Shown here in pieces: positions 35,563-41,615 of a stretch of 42,010 nt of DNA (its first letter is position 1; each line of letters begins with the position of its first letter). Under the pieces are notes generated by a model. It saw only the letters and a program-made list of their open reading frames with translations, was not told the DNA's origin and made no database searches. The position numbers and the translations under genes were made by a program. This DNA comes from a virus, in the IMG/VR virus record IMGVR_UViG_3300024346_000160, positions 1 through 42,010 of that record. One strand, 5' to 3'.

Positions 35563-35662
35563 TGTTCCACTATCTGGTTGTTATATTATTGGTTACCGGA
35601 AGATACATTATACCATCACTGCTAGAGTCTGTACAATCTTTGTGTAATTGACCGGCAAAAGA

Positions 35663-35682
35663 AAAGGTGCCGAAGCACCTTT
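35663..35682 (-). terminator. rho-independent terminator after gp32
   Basis: AAAGGTGC-CGAA-GCACCTTT on the plus strand. Read on the minus strand it is an 8-bp stem with a TTCG tetraloop, followed by TTTTCTTTT when stem T's are counted. It lies 18 bases after the gp32 stop and closes the early/middle minus-strand transcript where it converges with the plus-strand operon. Confidence 0.85.
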
Positions 35683-35700
35683 GTTGTATCACGGGGAGGT

Positions 35701-36633
35701 TTAATCCTCAGTCGCGATCTTCTTGAAGTACGCCATAGCGTCTTCATCCTCATCCTCAGTCGCAGCATGCACACGAACCGGTGCCTTCTTGACCTCGATG
35801 CGCTTAGGTGCCACGTAGAGGTCGTCCTCAGAGATCGAGGACATCGCAGTAGAAGCTGTGACAGCAGCCTCGGTGTTGAGTACAGACGCCATCTTACGCG
35901 CCAGCTCTTCGTAGGTTTTGAAGTTCTTACGATCCAAGAACTCTGCGAGCTTGTGTTGGCTATTAACGATCTTAAGGATAGCCTCTTCATCGTTACCGTT
36001 GCTGGTACCAGCAATAGGAGACGGCTCAAGGAAAGCCGACTGATCGTAGTTGGCGTAGCCCTCGACCTTACGTTGACGCAACTTAAAGTCTGCACCTTCC
36101 CATAAGTCGAACACGTTCACAGGCTTCTCATCCTCAAAGGTAGGACGAGCTTTGTCCATGATCTTGTCAAAGATCTTCTTGCCGAACTTGAAGAGTCGAA
36201 CCTGACCCTCGTTCTCGGGATGCTTAGGATCAGCAACGATCAGCACGTTGGCGATGTAAGACAGGCGACGCTTCTGCTTGCGCGCGACTTCCTTATCCTT
36301 CTCATCACCAGTGTTCCAGAGACGAGAATTCAACTCGCCGACTGGATCGTTCTCACCCAGTGTGGTCAAGGAGTTCTCGATGTACCACTTGCCGGTAGGA
36401 CCCTGAAAGCCGTGGTTGAAGATACGAACCCATGGAAGCTCGTCCCCTTCAGTCTTTGGAAGGAACCGGATAGTAGCGGTTGCGTTTCCAGCCTTGTCGG
36501 CTTCAAGCTTCCACATCCTGTCGTCCTGATATGACTTAGCGCCACCCGAGGAGGGATTGGCGATGTTGTTGAACTCGGAAGAGATCTTACCAAAGTCCGA
36601 AGTACGCATTTTACGAAGTGTATTAATGTCCAT
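35701..36633 (-). CDS. gp32: single-stranded DNA-binding protein gp32
   Basis: A 310-aa homologue of T4 gp32 (301 aa), which coats single-stranded DNA in replication, recombination and repair. The N-terminus holds a basic cooperativity motif (RKMRTSDFGK). The core contains ATIRFLPKTEGDELPWVRIF, HGFQGPTGKWYIENSLTTLG, RLSYIANVLIVADPKHPEN and RLFKFGKKIFDKIMD. The C-terminus is acidic (ATEDEDEDAMAYFKKIATED), as needed to contact gp59 and other replisome proteins. There is no cysteine in the whole protein, so the zinc site of T4 gp32 (one His, three Cys) is lost. Good Shine-Dalgarno (AAGGAC). It follows gp59, the same order as T4 33-59-32. Confidence 0.95.
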   Translation of the reverse strand: MDINTLRKMRTSDFGKISSEFNNIANPSSGGAKSYQDDRMWKLEADKAGNATATIRFLPKTEGDELPWVRIFNHGFQGPTGKWYIENSLTTLGENDPVGELNSRLWNTGDEKDKEVARKQKRRLSYIANVLIVADPKHPENEGQVRLFKFGKKIFDKIMDKARPTFEDEKPVNVFDLWEGADFKLRQRKVEGYANYDQSAFLEPSPIAGTSNGNDEEAILKIVNSQHKLAEFLDRKNFKTYEELARKMASVLNTEAAVTASTAMSSISEDDLYVAPKRIEVKKAPVRVHAATEDEDEDAMAYFKKIATED

Positions 36634-36642
36634 TGTGTGTCC

Positions 36643-36852
36643 TTATGTTACGCGATATTGCGGTGTGTTTACGATGTATTGCTGCTCTGTGTCATCCTTA
36701 GAATCATCGGGAGCGTAACCCTCAATCTCCTCGGACCAGCTATTTATCACCCTCATGCCGTGGCCAGGTGAGTTCCTTGAGTGCTTGACTTTCTTTTTGA
36801 TCTTAAGACGGCCCTCTTCGTCTTCTCGATAGTTATATGCAGTGCGGCCCAT
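36643..36852 (-). CDS. small basic protein between gp59 and gp32, unknown
   Basis: A 69-aa protein starting at the ATG two bases after the gp59 stop (MGRTAYNYREDEEGRLKIKK). An upstream in-frame start inside gp59 is less likely. The first half is basic (KIKKKVKHSRNSPGHGMRV) and the second half acidic (SEEIEGYAPDDSKDD). No family is recognised. It is in the same transcript as gp33, gp59 and gp32. A late-promoter-like GATAAATA (minus strand) at 36741-36748 inside it could give extra gp32 transcription. Confidence 0.65.
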   Translation of the reverse strand: MGRTAYNYREDEEGRLKIKKKVKHSRNSPGHGMRVINSWSEEIEGYAPDDSKDDTEQQYIVNTPQYRVT

Positions 36853-36853
36853 T

Positions 36854-37453
36854 TTATAGTTCTGACATGTTCTCTTTGTGTTGTTGATAGATTGATTGTA
36901 CCCTGGCTGTGTCCCATTGTACAAACCTTTTGCACTTCCTTATGGTGAGGAAGTGATCGTGCCAAAGCATGATTAGGGGTTCCCATTTAGGGAGGTAGTC
37001 TTCAAGCTCCTGAAGCATCACCATAGTCTCTAGCGTGACGTGTCCGCCAACGTAGAGCTTGAGCAACTCTGGAACTTCGTTCTCGATCGAGTAGAGGCTG
37101 GACTCTTTGAGTTTACCCGATGTCACGTGTATAAAGATCTTGTGTAGGTCCATCTCAAAGATTCGTGACCGAGACTCCTTACGACGTAGCCAAGTCGTGT
37201 AGTAGTCGTCAGAGTCCTTGGAGTAGATCACATTCTTGTTGCCGTAGGCTAGGTTGGCCACAAGGAACTGTATCAACTGTTGGTCGGTGTCAAAGTTGTC
37301 AGCGAGCTTCTCAAACAGGCCGCGGTCGTTGCGCTTCTCAAAGGTAGCCTGTGTTCCTGACACACGACCGCGCTTCTCGAACAGGTCGTACTTCTCGGTG
37401 GTGAAGTGGAGCTTCACAGCCATGAAATACTTGTAAGCCTGATAGCCATTCAT
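36854..37453 (-). CDS. gp59: helicase loader gp59
   Basis: A 199-aa homologue of T4 gp59 (217 aa), which loads the gp41 helicase on gp32-coated DNA at forks. The N-terminal part aligns by eye with T4: YKYFMAVKLHFTTEKYDLFE, then EKRNDRGLFEKLADNF and a LIQFLVANLAYGNKN block; further on are YYTTWLRRKESRSRIFEMDL and HVTLETMVMLQELEDYL. Position just before gp32 is the same as in T4. Start overlaps the gp33 stop as TAATG. Confidence 0.88.
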   Translation of the reverse strand: MNGYQAYKYFMAVKLHFTTEKYDLFEKRGRVSGTQATFEKRNDRGLFEKLADNFDTDQQLIQFLVANLAYGNKNVIYSKDSDDYYTTWLRRKESRSRIFEMDLHKIFIHVTSGKLKESSLYSIENEVPELLKLYVGGHVTLETMVMLQELEDYLPKWEPLIMLWHDHFLTIRKCKRFVQWDTARVQSIYQQHKENMSEL

Positions 37454-37668
37454 TATACGTCCAGTGTAGCTTGCTTTGGTAGCATGTTCGCGGCCCTCAT
37501 GTCGGCCTCGATTTTATCTCGTAGGGGCTTATTTATCAGGCTCTTGATCTCATCTGGCTCAACGTAGTTGTCGGCACAGTAGAGTAGTACAGCGTCCATA
37601 TGTGAGATCTTCTTAGCAACCGAGATCTCCTCGATGTGTAACGAGAACGCCGTAGGTCCCTTAAACAC
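37453..37668 (-). CDS. gp33: late transcription co-activator gp33
   Basis: A 71-aa protein: FSLHIEEISVAKKISHMDAV, then LLYCADNYVEPDEIKSLINK with PLRDKIEADMRAANMLPKQA. This matches the short gp33-type proteins of aquatic T4-like phages and stands ahead of gp59 as in T4. gp33 links the RNA polymerase flap, the late sigma gp55 and the sliding clamp. T4 gp33 is longer (112 aa) and the similarity is limited, so position carries much of the weight. The TATAAATA promoters of the structural operons fit its presence. The gene overlaps the upstream one by 8 bases. Confidence 0.68.
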   Translation of the reverse strand: MFKGPTAFSLHIEEISVAKKISHMDAVLLYCADNYVEPDEIKSLINKPLRDKIEADMRAANMLPKQATLDV

Positions 37669-37933
37669 TCGGCGCTTTCATGTAGTGTTCTGCAGTACGG
37701 ATTACTGTATTGATGTCAGAGTACTCCTCGAACTTGGCGTTGTAACACCTCATGATGGGATGCGTACGACCAACTTCATCCATCTTCTCACTATACATGT
37801 CAAGGAACTTGTTGAACCAGCGGTCCAGCTTTCCCTTCATGTTGATGAGCTTGATGTACGCTTCTTGGATAGTCTGTAGATCATTGGCAGCGTAGGCGGA
37901 GATGATCTCGTTTTGGATGGTGTGTTTGTTCAT
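37661..37933 (-). CDS. small unknown early protein
   Basis: A 90-aa protein from the ATG at 37933 (an ATG two codons upstream is also possible). Mostly helical: NEIISAYAANDLQTIQEAYI, KGKLDRWFNKFLDMYSEKMD and NAKFEEYSDINTVIRTAEHY. No family with a known role is recognised. A sigma70-like promoter (TGTACA, 17 bases, TATAAT) lies so close that transcription would start at about the ATG itself, which would make a leaderless message. The gene heads the gp33-gp59-gp32 set and overlaps gp33 by 8 bases. Confidence 0.65.
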   Translation of the reverse strand: MNKHTIQNEIISAYAANDLQTIQEAYIKLINMKGKLDRWFNKFLDMYSEKMDEVGRTHPIMRCYNAKFEEYSDINTVIRTAEHYMKAPSV

Positions 37934-37939
37934 AGTCAT

Positions 37940-37968
37940 ATTATATCACAAGTGGGAATTGTTGTACA
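37940..37968 (-). promoter_or_regulatory. sigma70-like promoter ahead of the gp33-gp59-gp32 set
   Basis: On the minus strand TGTACA (37963-37968), 17 bases, then TATAAT (37940-37945). The hexamers and spacing are the same as in the duplicated promoter cassettes at 39398 and 40140. The stop codon of the upstream 69-aa gene lies in the -10 box, so some of the match could be chance. Confidence 0.45.
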
Positions 37969-38150
37969 GGAGTTTTTTGTGAAGGTTGGACACAGGGTTC
38001 ACCGTTGACCCAGCGTTGCCGCATCTTCTCGGCGTCTTGCGCGTTATAGAAGAAGAACTTTGTGGTGTACTCTGAGTCTTCAAAGCAGTAGACGTTCCAG
38101 ATGAAGTCGTCACCAGAGTCAACGAGACCTACATAAGCTTTTAGTTCCAT
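37941..38150 (-). CDS. small unknown early protein
   Basis: A 69-aa protein (MELKAYVGLVDSGDDFIWNV, then YCFEDSEYTTKFFFYNAQDA and EKMRQRWVNGEPCV). It looks like a small beta-alpha domain ending in a Pro/Gln-rich tail. No known family is recognised. The ATG lies two bases after the stop of the upstream gene. Confidence 0.65.
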   Translation of the reverse strand: MELKAYVGLVDSGDDFIWNVYCFEDSEYTTKFFFYNAQDAEKMRQRWVNGEPCVQPSQKTPVQQFPLVI

Positions 38151-38152
38151 AA

Positions 38153-38488
38153 CTATCCCCTGCGCATACGCGCGATGTCGATGGCTTCCTCGTCCGAGAA
38201 GACAGGGACTGCGTTTGACTTGTGCATCGTACCGATACCGATGATCTTGGTACCGGTGTACTTTGGTGTCTGCTTGGTGCTTACCGGACCAGTGACCCAG
38301 GCGTTGAGGCTCTGGATCTTGGGTTGCGGCTCGGGTACCTGCTTGACGACGGGCTTCACAAACCTAGGCCTTGCGGCCGGCTTCGTGGCGTGCTTCTTGA
38401 GCAACTCCTCCCACTCAACCTGAAGCGTGCGCTGCTCGGCGTTAGGCTTAGGATCTTTCTTCCGCTTTCGATTGTCGTAGATGATCAT
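38153..38488 (-). CDS. unknown basic phage protein
   Basis: A 111-aa protein starting at the ATG one base after the upstream stop (MIIYDNRKRKKDPKPNAEQR). An upstream in-frame ATG within the preceding gene would add 12 residues and is less likely. The first half is Lys/Arg-rich with a Pro-rich linker (KPVVKQVPEPQPK). The second half (VTGPVSTKQTPKYTGTKIIG, then IGTMHKSNAVPVFSDEEAID, IARMRRG) is a conserved phrase in phage proteins of unknown function. Confidence 0.7.
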   Translation of the reverse strand: MIIYDNRKRKKDPKPNAEQRTLQVEWEELLKKHATKPAARPRFVKPVVKQVPEPQPKIQSLNAWVTGPVSTKQTPKYTGTKIIGIGTMHKSNAVPVFSDEEAIDIARMRRG

Positions 38489-38489
38489 C

Positions 38490-38693
38490 TTAGTACGTGT
38501 TGGGATAGACAGCGTTGTAGGCATTGTAGAAATCCATCGCCCAGTCCTCTACGTCATAGACGTTGACACAGGTGCTCTCGCTCATCTCATGATACCAGCG
38601 ATAGGCAGGTTGAACCCAGGGATTGATCTCAAGCATGTCGTGGATTGCCCACAACTGGCGTTGAGTAAAAGTAAAAGTAGAGTTCACATGCAC
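38490..38693 (-). CDS. small unknown early protein
   Basis: A 67-aa protein (MHVNSTFTFTQRQLWAIHDM, then LEINPWVQPAYRWYHEMSES, VYDVEDWAMDFYNAYNAVYP). Rich in Trp and Tyr, mostly helical by pattern. Its start overlaps the upstream gene by 10 bases and its stop is one base before the next ATG. Function unknown. Confidence 0.6.
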   Translation of the reverse strand: MHVNSTFTFTQRQLWAIHDMLEINPWVQPAYRWYHEMSESTCVNVYDVEDWAMDFYNAYNAVYPNTY

Positions 38694-38908
38694 CTCTGAA
38701 TCATGCTGCGGGCTTCACCAAGACTACGACACTTCACGGTATTCACGGTGATATTGCGGTTGGTGACGATCTTGACCTTGATGCCGGTAGTACTAAGGGT
38801 CACCGAGTCTGAGTCCTTGGTCTTGACCGGCACACGACCATCAACGAAGAAGAGCGTATCGTAGAGCGCGTCGGAGGCGATCTTACGCATGAAGTGTACG
38901 TTTGCCAT
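38684..38908 (-). CDS. small unknown early protein
   Basis: A 74-aa protein. I take the ATG that overlaps the upstream stop (TAATG at 38908) as the start: MANVHFMRKIASDALYDTLF. A longer form starting further upstream would overlap the previous gene and is unlikely. Beta-type middle (DSVTLSTTGIKVKIVTNRNI) and a helical end (CRSLGEARSMIQRCM). No family recognised. Confidence 0.6.
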   Translation of the reverse strand: MANVHFMRKIASDALYDTLFFVDGRVPVKTKDSDSVTLSTTGIKVKIVTNRNITVNTVKCRSLGEARSMIQRCM

Positions 38909-39096
38909 TATTGTGAGTTTGAATCTTCCAAGTATTTGATCTGTTGCTTGAGCGTGTCGATCGTCAACAGCAACCACTCGACGCGACTAACGGTGTCTCC
39001 GGCTACCCAGTCCTTGCTACCTGCAAACAAAGTCTTGGGGAGCATGGATCGGATCTCAATGAACAGATTTGCTTTTTCTTTATCACTCTGAGACAT
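38908..39096 (-). CDS. small unknown early protein
   Basis: A 62-aa protein (MSQSDKEKANLFIEIRSMLP, then GDTVSRVEWLLLTIDTLKQQ and IKYLEDSNSQ). The C-terminal half has a coiled-coil pattern. AAGGTGG just upstream, in the end of the preceding gene, serves as ribosome site. Function unknown. Confidence 0.6.
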   Translation of the reverse strand: MSQSDKEKANLFIEIRSMLPKTLFAGSKDWVAGDTVSRVEWLLLTIDTLKQQIKYLEDSNSQ

Positions 39097-39097
39097 T

Positions 39098-39367
39098 TTA
39101 GACCACCTTCAATAGTGAAGCGTTTACATTCCAGCGACCATCACGGCCGGCATCGACCTCGACCATCTTGATCTTAACCTTAGTGACGATGCCAGTCACT
39201 GGACGACCAACCCGGCCAGTCCAAGTAACCGTGGCACCGATCGTGAGCTTGTTGGCCGCGGCTCGCACTTTGGCTTGGGTCTTTTCTTTGACCATTGAAA
39301 CAATAACCCGGTTGAGGGCGATGAGTTCGTCGATGGAAGCGGCGTTGAGTTTGTCGAAGCTGATCAT
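39098..39367 (-). CDS. small beta-barrel-like early protein driven by promoter cassette 1
   Basis: An 89-aa protein starting MISFDKLNAASIDELIALNR at the first ATG after the duplicated promoter cassette, with AAGGA 8 bases ahead. The N-terminal half is a helix ending in Lys/Ala-rich KEKTQAKVRAAANK; the second half (TIGATVTWTGRVGRPVTGIV, then VDAGRDGRWNVN) reads as a small KOW/SH3-like barrel. Proteins of this plan occur in many phages but the role is not known. The upstream frame is open through the cassette (to a TTG), but the promoter elements make the ATG the better start. Confidence 0.65.
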   Translation of the reverse strand: MISFDKLNAASIDELIALNRVIVSMVKEKTQAKVRAAANKLTIGATVTWTGRVGRPVTGIVTKVKIKMVEVDAGRDGRWNVNASLLKVV

Positions 39368-39368
39368 T

Positions 39369-39454
39369 TTGCAGTCCTTGTTTGATTTGATAGAACCATT
39401 ATACCAAGATCTTGAATTACTGTACACCAATAGTTGACCGTTCTTGTCAACTAC
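39369..39454 (-). repeat. promoter cassette repeat, copy 1 (86 bp)
   Basis: Matches 40111-40196 at 82 of 86 positions with no gap. Both copies lie at the same distance (one base) ahead of the ATG of a small early gene. The repeat includes a stem-loop, a sigma70-like promoter and the Shine-Dalgarno, but no coding sequence of the gene it serves. Confidence 0.9.
39398..39453 (-). promoter_or_regulatory. stem-loop plus sigma70-like promoter, copy 1 (PeSL-like)
   Basis: On the minus strand: inverted repeat TAGTTGAC-7-GTCAACTA (39431-39453), then TGTACA (39421-39426), 17 bases, then TATAAT (39398-39403). The start of transcription would be near 39391, about 24 bases before the ATG at 39367. The stem overlaps the stop of the upstream 65-aa gene. 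Confidence 0.75.
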
Positions 39455-39648
39455 CGTCCTAAGACTTCTTGCCTACGGAGCAGGGCGGTCTCAGCATCCA
39501 ACATGGATCGCATATCATTTAGAATTTGACTGTAAGTCCAGTTTGGGTGAGCATTATGGGTTTCATGTTGCTCCATGTCAATAACCAGCAGCATCGCATC
39601 GATTGACGCTTGCAGATAGTTTACCAAATGTTTTTGATTTGAAATCAT
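39451..39648 (-). CDS. small unknown early protein
   Basis: A 65-aa protein from the ATG at 39648, chosen because AAGGA lies 6-8 bases before it (an ATG 24 bases upstream has no such site). Sequence MISNQKHLVNYLQASIDAML, then LVIDMEQHETHNAHPNWTYS and QILNDMRSMLDAETALLRRQ. All-helical by pattern. Its stop codon lies in the stem of promoter cassette 1. Function unknown. Confidence 0.6.
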   Translation of the reverse strand: MISNQKHLVNYLQASIDAMLLVIDMEQHETHNAHPNWTYSQILNDMRSMLDAETALLRRQEVLGR

Positions 39649-39675
39649 CTTGCTTCCTTTTGCGTTGTCCATGTG

Positions 39676-39864
39676 TTATGATCCAATCACCTCAAATGTG
39701 ATACGAACCCGAGAACCCACTGGCAAATTGTCGCTGAACCAGTAGTATTCTTCGGGCAAGCTGTTCTTTGAATGATCAAACAATGCTTCAAGACGATTTA
39801 GTATGGTTAAGTCTTTTGCCGTTTCTGCATCGTCCCACAACGTCATTTCAAAGATTGCTTTCAT
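39676..39864 (-). CDS. small unknown early protein behind a consensus promoter
   Basis: A 62-aa protein (MKAIFEMTLWDDAETAKDLT, then ILNRLEALFDHSKNSLPEEY, VGSRVRITFEVIGS). Short beta-alpha-beta plan. The ATG has AGGAG 6 bases upstream, and an exact consensus sigma70 promoter lies just ahead. Function unknown. Confidence 0.65.
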   Translation of the reverse strand: MKAIFEMTLWDDAETAKDLTILNRLEALFDHSKNSLPEEYYWFSDNLPVGSRVRITFEVIGS

Positions 39865-39887
39865 TATTTCTCCTGTTTTGCTAGTGT

Positions 39888-39916
39888 ATTATAACAAGGA
39901 CCTTAGACGATGTCAA
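39888..39916 (-). promoter_or_regulatory. exact consensus sigma70 promoter
   Basis: On the minus strand TTGACA (39911-39916), 17 bases, TATAAT (39888-39893): both hexamers and spacing are perfect. It lies 24 bases ahead of the 62-aa gene and its -35 box is formed by the last codons of the 68-aa gene. Expected to be a strong early promoter using unmodified host polymerase. Confidence 0.8.
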
Positions 39917-40109
39917 CCATCTCATCTTCATTTATCAACAAACGATCAGTGGGCTCGGTGCGCCACCGCAACTGAATGGGTTGATCCAGGATCAACAGGT
40001 GTTGAACTTTGCCTGCGCCATACTTTACACGACTGGACTCCACGGTGCCACTAACCCGCTGCCCTTGATACATTGCAGTGATTTTCTCGCCTTGTTTATT
40101 CCAGTTCAT
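39903..40109 (-). CDS. small conserved phage protein driven by promoter cassette 2
   Basis: A 68-aa protein starting MNWNKQGEKITAMYQGQRVS at the ATG after promoter cassette 2, with AAGGA 8 bases ahead. Further: GTVESSRVKYGAGKVQHLLI, LDQPIQLRWRTEPTDRLLIN. A small all-beta domain of a type seen in other phage early regions; no known function. It is unlike the 89-aa gene behind cassette 1, so only the control region, and not the gene, was duplicated. Confidence 0.65.
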   Translation of the reverse strand: MNWNKQGEKITAMYQGQRVSGTVESSRVKYGAGKVQHLLILDQPIQLRWRTEPTDRLLINEDEMVDIV

Positions 40110-40110
40110 C

Positions 40111-40196
40111 TTGCAGTCCTTGTTTGATTTGATAGAACCATTATACCCAGATCCGGAATTACTGTACACCAGTAGTTGACCGTTCTTGTCAACTAC
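40111..40196 (-). repeat. promoter cassette repeat, copy 2 (86 bp)
   Basis: Second copy of the 86-bp cassette at 39369-39454. The four differences are three in the promoter spacer and one that lengthens the inverted-repeat arms here to 9 bp. Confidence 0.9.
40140..40195 (-). promoter_or_regulatory. stem-loop plus sigma70-like promoter, copy 2 (PeSL-like)
   Basis: Inverted repeat TAGTTGAC-7-GTCAACTA (40173-40195), then TGTACA (40163-40168), 17 bases, TATAAT (40140-40145) on the minus strand. Same spacing to the ATG as in copy 1. Confidence 0.75.
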
Positions 40197-40285
40197 TCCA
40201 AGTGCACCAGGTGTCATAGAGGACTAAGAAGTGGGGATCTACCAACGGGAAGGAATTCTAGGCATTCTGGCACTACGCATCATCG

Positions 40286-40312
40286 TAAGTTGTTGATTCA
40301 TATGGCTTTTTT
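40286..40312. repeat. 27-bp direct repeat, copy 1
   Basis: Begins TAAGTTGTTGATTCATATGG and ends in a C and six T's; identical to 40399-40425, 113 bases away. Origin unknown. Confidence 0.85.
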
Positions 40313-40378
40313 TAGGTCTCGTTGCGTGGGAGTGACACTGTACGATCTTGGCCCTTGGTTACCCCTTACCAAGTAAAA

Positions 40379-40397
40379 AGAGCCCAAAAAGGGCTCT
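40379..40397 (-). terminator. rho-independent terminator after the ClpP operon
   Basis: AGAGCCC-AAAAA-GGGCTCT on the plus strand; on the minus strand the 7-bp stem is followed by TTTTTAC. It lies about 60 bases after the ClpP stop and ends that minus-strand transcript. Confidence 0.75.
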
Positions 40398-40398
40398 C

Positions 40399-40425
40399 TA
40401 AGTTGTTGATTCATATGGCTTTTTT
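40399..40425. repeat. 27-bp direct repeat, copy 2
   Basis: Identical to 40286-40312. It directly follows the terminator hairpin. Confidence 0.85.
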
Positions 40426-40456
40426 CTGGCACTTTCGTGTTAAACTGAATAGTCTC

Positions 40457-41080
40457 CTATTTCTTTGGCTTAGTTTTTGGAGTTGCTTTAATCTCTGCTG
40501 CTATAACCTTATCAGCTTCCATATTCATCTTATCAATCTTTAATTTAATTCGAGTAATTACTTCCTCACCGTCCATCCATATATCTCGGTTATCTAGTAT
40601 AGAGGTTATCTCTGCTTCTGATAGAAAATCTTTATATACTTCACGAAGTAACCGCTCAGACCATTTACGTTCGTGCCGAATCTGGTCAATCATCTCGCCG
40701 CCCTTGCCGATGGTACCACCCGAGTAATTGTGGAACATGAACATGGAGTGTGGCGTCACCTCGAACATGTCGGCCGACAGGAACACCAGCGTCGCGGCTG
40801 ACATACACATACCCTCGACGGAACATACCACAGTGGCGTTCGTGTCCTGTAGGACGCTCATGAACTGGATTGCTGAGTAGATGTCCCCGCCGTAACTGTT
40901 GATGAAAATCTTGATGATGTCGTTCTCACCAGCGTGACGCATGGTGTCAAACCACTCGACATATTCGCCTGCTTCCTTAAGCTCACCGTTCAAGTAGTAC
41001 TCATACACACTCGACACGGTCTTTGGCGCGATCCTACCGTTTGAGCTTCCACTCTTGATCTCGATTGTTTCTTCTGTCAT
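40457..41080 (-). CDS. ClpP-like serine protease
   Basis: A 207-aa protease of the ClpP fold. The full triad is visible: Ser94 in GMCMSAAT, His117 in MFMFHNYSGG and Asp166 in LDNRDIWM, with IFINSYGGDIYSAIQFM at about 58-74 forming the oxyanion region. The C-terminus is Lys-rich (KATPKTKPKK). Some tailed phages use ClpP-fold enzymes for head maturation, while others carry stand-alone copies that may act with, or against, the host Clp system. The gene is far from any head gene here and shares a transcript with a SleB-type hydrolase (4-base ATGA overlap), so the second idea is favoured, by inference only. No Clp ATPase gene is in the window. Confidence 0.85.
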   Translation of the reverse strand: MTEETIEIKSGSSNGRIAPKTVSSVYEYYLNGELKEAGEYVEWFDTMRHAGENDIIKIFINSYGGDIYSAIQFMSVLQDTNATVVCSVEGMCMSAATLVFLSADMFEVTPHSMFMFHNYSGGTIGKGGEMIDQIRHERKWSERLLREVYKDFLSEAEITSILDNRDIWMDGEEVITRIKLKIDKMNMEADKVIAAEIKATPKTKPKK

Positions 41081-41592
41081 GATGCTCCTATGGGTTTGTA
41101 AAACACGTGCTGTCCAACTTGGGCGACCACCTTCACGTTCTTCCAGTTTGGCTTGATGTCCTTCGCATGGAAGAACAACGCACCGTTCATATAGTCGTGA
41201 ATCAAGGAGCGGTTAATGAACACCTTCGTTGACAACTCTCTGGTATAGTTATACACATTAGGATTGACCTTGCTCTGACCAGACTTGACGCAGGTCCAGG
41301 AGAACTGGCACGTGCCATTGCGACTCTGGTGCACCACTCGGCAGACGGTGTTCTTAAACTTCCCGCTCTGTACCCTGTTCATAGTTACTATCGCCACCGC
41401 GAGCTGCCCGCTTACACTCTCGTATCCCGCTTCACGGTAGACGTTCATGGCTAGGCAGTCCACCTGCGCGCGCTGAGACTTCGTGAGTTGATCGTAGTTG
41501 ATCCCACGATGAAAGGGATCTGCGTTGACCTCGTTGTATGTTCCCGTCGTGACTATCATTGACAGGATTAATCCGATGGTGAGTCTCTTCAT
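41077..41592 (-). CDS. secreted SleB-type cell-wall hydrolase
   Basis: A 171-aa protein. The N-terminus (KRLTIGLILSMIVTTGTYNE, ending VNA before DPFHRG) is a Sec-type signal peptide with cleavage likely after VNA at about residue 24. The rest matches the Hydrolase_2/SleB family: VDCLAMNVYREAGYE (catalytic Glu expected in YREA), GQLAVAIVTMNRVQSGKF, NTVCRVVHQ, TCQFSWTC, then ALFFHAKDIKPNW. It probably cuts peptidoglycan in the periplasm and may be the lysis enzyme, exported by the host Sec system rather than through the holin. A strong AGGAGG stands 7 bases before the ATG. Confidence 0.85.
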   Translation of the reverse strand: MKRLTIGLILSMIVTTGTYNEVNADPFHRGINYDQLTKSQRAQVDCLAMNVYREAGYESVSGQLAVAIVTMNRVQSGKFKNTVCRVVHQSRNGTCQFSWTCVKSGQSKVNPNVYNYTRELSTKVFINRSLIHDYMNGALFFHAKDIKPNWKNVKVVAQVGQHVFYKPIGAS

Positions 41593-41615
41593 CTATCCCT
41601 CCTACAATAAGAAAA

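Larger units (their letters stand above)
40198..40456. other. non-coding stretch with direct repeats and hairpins
   Basis: About 260 bases without a convincing gene. It holds two copies of a 27-bp direct repeat (40286, 40399), two copies of TTCTGGCACT just outside them (40265-40274 and 40424-40433), a small hairpin CTTGGT-8-ACCAAG at 40354-40373, and the terminator hairpin at 40379-40397. It separates the ClpP operon from the early small genes. Confidence 0.6.

Noticed and set aside
37530-37537. GATAAATA (minus strand) inside gp33
   Set aside because: Formed by conserved codons (LINKP) and one base off consensus.
39368-39454. The promoter cassettes read as coding, since both are open in the frame of the gene they serve (KNGQLLVYSN, SIKSNKDCKM)
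   Set aside because: Only alternative or distant starts are available, while a promoter, a Shine-Dalgarno and an ATG are perfectly placed in both copies; the genes behind them are unrelated. In-frame openness may be inherited from one ancestral junction.
40176-40376. A 66-codon plus-strand frame across the cassette and repeats
   Set aside because: It runs through the promoter cassette and the 27-bp repeat, has no ribosome site and no protein-like pattern.
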